Assembly: GCF_023100945.1 (NCBI RefSeq)
Contig: NZ_CP064689.1
Location: forward strand, 4,508,001-4,572,000
From: Bradyrhizobium sp. 200
GTDB lineage: Bacteria > Pseudomonadota > Alphaproteobacteria > Rhizobiales > Xanthobacteraceae
Length of the DNA stretch: 64,000 nucleotides
Reading direction: 5' to 3'
The notes under the pieces were generated by a model, which saw nothing but the letters and a program-made list of their open reading frames with translations, was not told the DNA's origin and ran no database searches. Within the stretch, counting starts at the first letter, position 1. Each line of letters opens with the position of its first letter. Below, piece after piece: positions 60,465-64,000 of this stretch. A program made the position numbers and the translations under genes.

Positions 60465-60837
60465 GAATTTGTGCCCTGCGCTGTCGGACGAGCACAATTA
60501 TAGCCGATACTCTGCCGAGGTAGAGAAACAAACAGCACCACAGTTTTGTTCTCCATCCGACTCCATTTTGTTCGCAAAGAACGAATCGGAATCGTGCAAA
60601 TCAGCACAGGGCCAATTCTTAACAACGCGTTTGCTTCGTGCTTGCGCCGCGCGGATGCCAGCCCGGATGAGCGCAGTCCCGTAGGGTGGTTGGCCACCAA
60701 GGTTAACCCATTCGGCCGGCGACCATCAACCTGCTCCGGGAACGGCACGTTCCAACCACAAGCCAATTGCGATATGAGGCGCTGTGACACCTCATTCGAC
60801 CATCTCGAAATCCCGCTTGCCAAACGAGTCCGACGAC
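60465..60837. other. Intergenic region with partial REP unit
   Basis: No gene is supported. It holds a partial REP unit (60660-60682) and a small palindrome ggaacg-gca-cgttcc (60738-60752). Confidence 0.4.
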
Positions 60838-61182
60838 ATGCCCGCTCTAAAACCCCAGGCCACCTACGACGATTTCGCCCGCCTCGACATCCGGATCGGC
60901 AAAGTCGTGGACGTGCAGCCGTTTCCCCGCGCGCGCAATCCGTCCTGGAAGATCGGCGTCGACGTTGGCACTGAGCGGATCATGTGGTCGAGCGCGCAAG
61001 TGACGAACTATGAGCCGGCAGCGCTGCTCGGCTCGCTGGTCGTATGCGTCTGCAATCTGGGTGCGAGGAACATCGCGGGCTTCACGTCCGAGCTCTTGAT
61101 CCTCGGCGCCAAGGACGCGGACGGCAACGTGATCGTGCTCGGCCCGCGCAGCGAGGTTGCGATCGGCGAGCCGATTTTTTGA
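60838..61182 (+). CDS. csaA: CsaA-type tRNA-binding-domain protein
   Basis: This 114-residue protein has the OB-fold of CsaA: DFARLDIRIGKVVDVQPFPRAR, SSAQVTNYEPAALLGS, and RNIAGFTSELLILG. CsaA binds tRNA and is proposed as an export-related chaperone in Bacillus; function in alphaproteobacteria is not settled. Length is normal. Confidence 0.93.
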   Translation: MPALKPQATYDDFARLDIRIGKVVDVQPFPRARNPSWKIGVDVGTERIMWSSAQVTNYEPAALLGSLVVCVCNLGARNIAGFTSELLILGAKDADGNVIVLGPRSEVAIGEPIF

Positions 61183-61228
61183 TACCACATACTACGCGGG
61201 CACGGACGGATGGGGTAGCGAGTAGCAA

Positions 61229-62149
61229 TTATCGTTGCCTTTGCGCCAGATAGAACCCGCAGAGCACCGTCACCAGTCCCGCCGCCTGCAGCGCGGTCGG
61301 AGGCTCGCCGAGCAGGAGCCAGCCGATGAGGATGGTCAGCGCCGGCACGGTCGCCGGGAATACCGCGGCGCGGGCAACGCCGATGGTCTGGATCGAGAAC
61401 GCGAACAAATACAGCGCGGCGGGGCCGGCCAATATGCCCTGCGCCAGCGCCTGCAGCGCGTTTTCGGTCAGGCCCAGCGCCGCCACGCGGGCGAACCCGC
61501 CGGAGGCCGCATAGAGGGGCAGCAGCGAGAGCGACACCACGCTGATGACGGTGGCCGCGGAGAAGGCGGAGACGCGCCAATGCCGCAGCAGCGTGCCGAA
61601 CACCGCGAACATCAATCCAGTCAGCACGAACAGCAGATCGCCGAGCACGCCCTCGGGACCGATATGACCGATCGACTCGGCCCCGATCACCACGAGACCG
61701 CCGACGATGATGACCGCCCCCAGCACGCGCGACGGCGGAACCCGCTCGCGGAGAAACACCGCGGCGAGCAGCAGGCCGCCGAGCGTCGCGCTGGAAGGCT
61801 GGATGACGCTGCCATGGCCGAGCGGCACGAACAGGAAGCCGGTATAGCTGATGAGCGACATCACAGGCCCGCCCAGCACCATCAGCACCAATCCGCGGCC
61901 CCACCCGATGCCGCAGAGATTGCCGATGCCGGCGCGAAGCACGAGCGGCAGGAACGCAATGCCCGACCACAGGAAGCGGTGCATCAGCAAATCCGCGGGC
62001 GTGAATCCGAGCTTCAGCCCGTGCCGCGTCGCCACGAAGCCGAGCGCCCAGAACAGCGCCGCGCCGGCGCCGCACGCGACCCCAAGCAAGGCCGGCTTCG
62101 GATCGGATTTTTGAGGTGGAGATTCAGCGCCGCCGGTCGGCTCGTTCAT
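61229..62149 (-). CDS. DMT-family (EamA) exporter
   Basis: This 306-residue ten-helix membrane protein has two EamA repeats (GFVATRHGLKLGFTPADLLMHR in the first, AVFPATVPALTILIGWLLLGE in the second). It is more distant from the DMT genes at 32577 and 41669. Substrate unknown. Confidence 0.9.
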   Translation of the reverse strand: MNEPTGGAESPPQKSDPKPALLGVACGAGAALFWALGFVATRHGLKLGFTPADLLMHRFLWSGIAFLPLVLRAGIGNLCGIGWGRGLVLMVLGGPVMSLISYTGFLFVPLGHGSVIQPSSATLGGLLLAAVFLRERVPPSRVLGAVIIVGGLVVIGAESIGHIGPEGVLGDLLFVLTGLMFAVFGTLLRHWRVSAFSAATVISVVSLSLLPLYAASGGFARVAALGLTENALQALAQGILAGPAALYLFAFSIQTIGVARAAVFPATVPALTILIGWLLLGEPPTALQAAGLVTVLCGFYLAQRQR

Positions 62150-62299
62150 CGCGGACGCTTAACCGAGCCCGCACAGCGGTTCAACCCACGCCCACGCAGG
62201 GCTGACGAGCGCGTCGGCAGACTGGCCTTCGCAATCAGCCATTCACGCGCGACGACAGGCGCGCTACGCTAACTCATCCTGGTCGCAGGAAGGATCGCC

Positions 62300-62473
62300 A
62301 TGAACGGAAATCGATATTACGGGGTTCGGGTCGAGGGCGCGAAATACGGCGTGGGCTTCGGCTCCGCGCTCGCCATCGCGATCTCCTACACCAACAACCA
62401 CTCGATCCTGTGGGCGATCATCCACGGCATCCTGGGCTGGCTCTACGTGATCTATATCGCGCTGTTTGGGTGA
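62300..62473 (+). CDS. Small inner-membrane protein (57 residues)
   Basis: The gene encodes a polar N-terminus and a C-terminal membrane segment (LWAIIHGILGWLYVIYIALF). GGAAGGA lies before the ATG. I recall similar short proteins in Bradyrhizobium without known function. It stands alone. Confidence 0.7.
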   Translation: MNGNRYYGVRVEGAKYGVGFGSALAIAISYTNNHSILWAIIHGILGWLYVIYIALFG

Positions 62474-62490
62474 GCCGGTTGCAGCGGCGC

Positions 62491-62570
62491 GTAGGGCGGA
62501 TTAGCGTTAGCATAATCCGCCGCTCTCGCGCGCGAAAAGTCGGTGGGTTACGCTTACGCTAACCCACCTA
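62491..62570. repeat. Family-2 intergenic palindrome
   Basis: gtagggcggattagcgttagcataatccgcc and gtgggttacgcttacgctaaccc type halves, followed by tactcgct. Confidence 0.75.
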
Positions 62571-62592
62571 CTCGCTACCTTCGCTGTCTCGC

Positions 62593-62862
62593 TCACGCCG
62601 CCTTTGCTGTCTTCTCCGGCGGCGCGGTTTCCATGGCCCGCATGTAGAGATCGAGCAGGCTTTCGCGCTCGTCGCGCTCGTCCTGGTCCTGCTTGCGCAG
62701 CTTGATGATCTCCTTGAGGATCTTCACGTCGAACCCCTCGCCCTTGGCCTCCGCAAACACTTCCTTCTTCTGCTCGTTCAGTTCCTGCAATTCGCTGTCG
62801 ATATTCTCGATCCGCTCGACGAAAGAACGAATCCGGCCGCCGGGAATGGTGACGTCAGACAT
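62593..62862 (-). CDS. gapR: DUF2312 protein, GapR-like nucleoid protein
   Basis: This 89-residue all-helical protein matches UPF0335/DUF2312: RIRSFVERIENIDSELQELNEQ, EVFAEAKGEGFDVKILKEIIKLRK, and a C-terminal helix. GapR of Caulobacter binds overtwisted DNA and supports replication fork progress. The spacing of the Lys/Arg residues is conserved here. The ribosome-binding site AGGGAGG lies upstream. Confidence 0.95.
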   Translation of the reverse strand: MSDVTIPGGRIRSFVERIENIDSELQELNEQKKEVFAEAKGEGFDVKILKEIIKLRKQDQDERDERESLLDLYMRAMETAPPEKTAKAA

Positions 62863-62972
62863 GGTGCCTCCCTGTTGAATGAGGTTGTGAAAATGCCCGC
62901 AAACAAATAACCAATGTGTTAACCTCGGCAGGTTCCCGCCCCGGCAAATCGGATAATCCCCAGACCAATCTC

Positions 62973-63821
62973 ATGAACGTGATTTCGATTCAGTCGCAGG
63001 TCGCTTTCGGCCATGTCGGCAACAGCGCGGCGGTATTTCCGATGCAGATGCACGGGGTCGACGTCATAGCCGTGCCGACCACGCTGCTCAGCAACCGGCC
63101 GGGCTATCCGACCATCCGCGGCCGGGTGCTCGATAGAGAACTCGTCGCCGATCTCCTGCGCGGGATCGAAGAGCGCGGCGCGGTCGATACCGCCACGATG
63201 ATCCTGTCCGGTTATCTCGGCTCGGCCGACAACGCCGCCGTGGTCGCGGATTTTGTCGCGCGCGCCAAAGCCAAAAATCCCGCGCTGCTTTATTGCTGCG
63301 ATCCCGTGCTCGGGGATCGCGACCGCGGCCTGTTCGTTCATGCCGACATCCCGCCGCTGGTGCGCGATTTGCTGTGCCCGCTCGCCGATATCATCACGCC
63401 CAATCATTTCGAGTTCGATTGGCTGTGCGGAGCGAAGACAGCTTCGATCGATCAGGTGCTCAAGGCGGCGCGCGCGTTCATGGCGCGCGGGACGGTCGTC
63501 ATCACCAGCGCCGAGCTTGCCGATACGCCCGCCGGCGAGATCGAGACTTTGGCGCTCGAACGCGCAAACGCCTGGCGCGTGCGCACGCCAAAGCTGCCGA
63601 TCAGCCCGAACGGCACCGGCGATCTGTTTGCCGCGCTCCTGGTCGCCGCGCGCCTCCGCGGCGCCAACACGCCGGATGCGCTCAGCCACGCCGCCTCCGC
63701 AATCTTCGCGGTGCTCGAACGCACCGCGGCCAGCGGTACCGAAGAAATGCGCATCGTCGAGAGCGCGGAGTGGCTGGCGCATCCGAAGCGCAAGTTCGAA
63801 TGCATCGCGATCGGCCAGTAG
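62973..63821 (+). CDS. pdxY: Pyridoxal kinase
   Basis: This 282-residue enzyme phosphorylates pyridoxal in the vitamin B6 salvage pathway. It shows the PdxY/PdxK pattern: ISIQSQVAFGHVGNSAAVFPMQ, CDPVLGD, and PNHFEFDWL, plus SPNGTGDLFAALL at the active site. The start at 62973 has no strong ribosome-binding site. The stop TAG lies inside a family-2 palindrome. Confidence 0.95.
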   Translation: MNVISIQSQVAFGHVGNSAAVFPMQMHGVDVIAVPTTLLSNRPGYPTIRGRVLDRELVADLLRGIEERGAVDTATMILSGYLGSADNAAVVADFVARAKAKNPALLYCCDPVLGDRDRGLFVHADIPPLVRDLLCPLADIITPNHFEFDWLCGAKTASIDQVLKAARAFMARGTVVITSAELADTPAGEIETLALERANAWRVRTPKLPISPNGTGDLFAALLVAARLRGANTPDALSHAASAIFAVLERTAASGTEEMRIVESAEWLAHPKRKFECIAIGQ

Positions 63822-63892
63822 GGCGGATTGGCGAAGCGTAATCCGCCATTCATCCGCAACCAGTCGGGGATTACGCTTCGCTAATCCACCTT
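63818..63892. repeat. Family-2 intergenic palindrome overlapping the pdxY stop
   Basis: gtagggcggattggcgaagcgtaatccgcc and ggggattacgcttcgctaatccacc. The TAG of pdxY is its second to fourth base. Confidence 0.75.
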
Positions 63893-63924
63893 ACTCGCTA
63901 CTCGTCGCTGTCACCCATCAATAC

Positions 63925-63951
63925 AAAAAGCCCGCGACGAAATCGCGGGCT
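63925..63951 (-). terminator. Rho-independent terminator of a minus-strand gene at the window end
   Basis: Stem agcccgcga (63929-63937) and tcgcgggct (63943-63951) with five T on the minus strand. Confidence 0.75.
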
Positions 63952-63980
63952 TCTTGCGCAAGCGACAAAGGAGAAGCCGG

Positions 63981-64000
63981 TTAGCGAACGGCGCGACCGC
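63981..64000 (-). CDS. Possible 3' end of a minus-strand gene running out of the window
   Basis: The last complete codons on the minus strand read GRAVR and stop TAA (63983-63981), followed by a terminator. Too little is present to name the gene. Confidence 0.3.

Noticed and set aside
1..64000. CRISPR array
   Set aside because: No regularly spaced direct repeats of 24-40 bp with unique spacers were seen, and no cas gene.

Overview
The window looks like chromosome of a high-GC alphaproteobacterium close to Bradyrhizobium (Nitrobacteraceae). The evidence is the gene content: a class II NrdJ, NDUFA12, a GapR/DUF2312 protein, DUF1236 and BA14K proteins, several Bug/TctC solute-binding proteins, EcfG-type promoters, and dispersed palindromic repeats of kinds I associate with Bradyrhizobium. 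No search could be run, so the genus is inferred.

Layout. 1-8.1 kb: the 3' end of rne, dctA, an aminotransferase, an exported M48 protease, a DsbA-like protein, a DUF1236 protein and aroQ. 8.2-13.3 kb: accB-accC, then a three-gene signalling operon (CHASE3 kinase, lone receiver, REC-HisKA_2 kinase) behind a perfect general-stress (EcfG) promoter match. 13.3-14.2 kb: an IS5-type element inserted at the stop codon of the last kinase, plus a palindromic repeat. 14.2-20.8 kb: an IclR regulator divergent from a catabolic cluster (Bug protein, flavin reductase, FAH-type enzyme, oxo-dioate hydratase, RidA, amidohydrolase) and an AEC transporter. 20.9-31.5 kb: aat, DUF2155 and NDUFA12, which I recall as close neighbours in related genomes, are separated by an IS3 element and by a block of SDR, esterase, permease, coiled-coil and GlxA/DJ-1 genes.

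31.8-37.3 kb: a BA14K protein, a DMT exporter, a receiver plus hybrid kinase, an HNH nuclease, and a toxin-antitoxin pair whose ParE-like toxin is frameshifted. 37.4-40.4 kb: a BlaI repressor, an M56 sensor protease and an exported serine hydrolase behind two palindromic operators. This cassette is flanked by a duplicated 3' end of the neighbouring reductase-like gene. 41.7-47.1 kb: a DMT exporter, nrdJ with a long leader, and a 3' fragment of a tRNA-Lys.

47.2-54.8 kb is accessory: a Panacea (DUF4065) gene with an unknown partner, an AT-rich unknown gene coupled to a frameshifted one, a second 3'-end duplication flanking a transglycosylase and small envelope genes, a Bug protein and another frameshifted gene. 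55-64 kb: an SH3 protein under an EcfG promoter, a roughly 460-bp repeat of Bradyrhizobium type, a second BA14K protein, an MpaB-like oxygenase overlapping a Bug gene, a ROK kinase, CsaA, a third DMT exporter, a small membrane protein, gapR and pdxY.

Three themes stand out. Four perfect EcfG promoter matches precede envelope or signalling genes. Two cargo blocks are bounded by copies of the last 30-40 codons of an adjacent gene. At least five copies of one bipartite palindrome family and four of another lie between genes. No CRISPR array, rRNA, complete tRNA or phage structural gene was seen.
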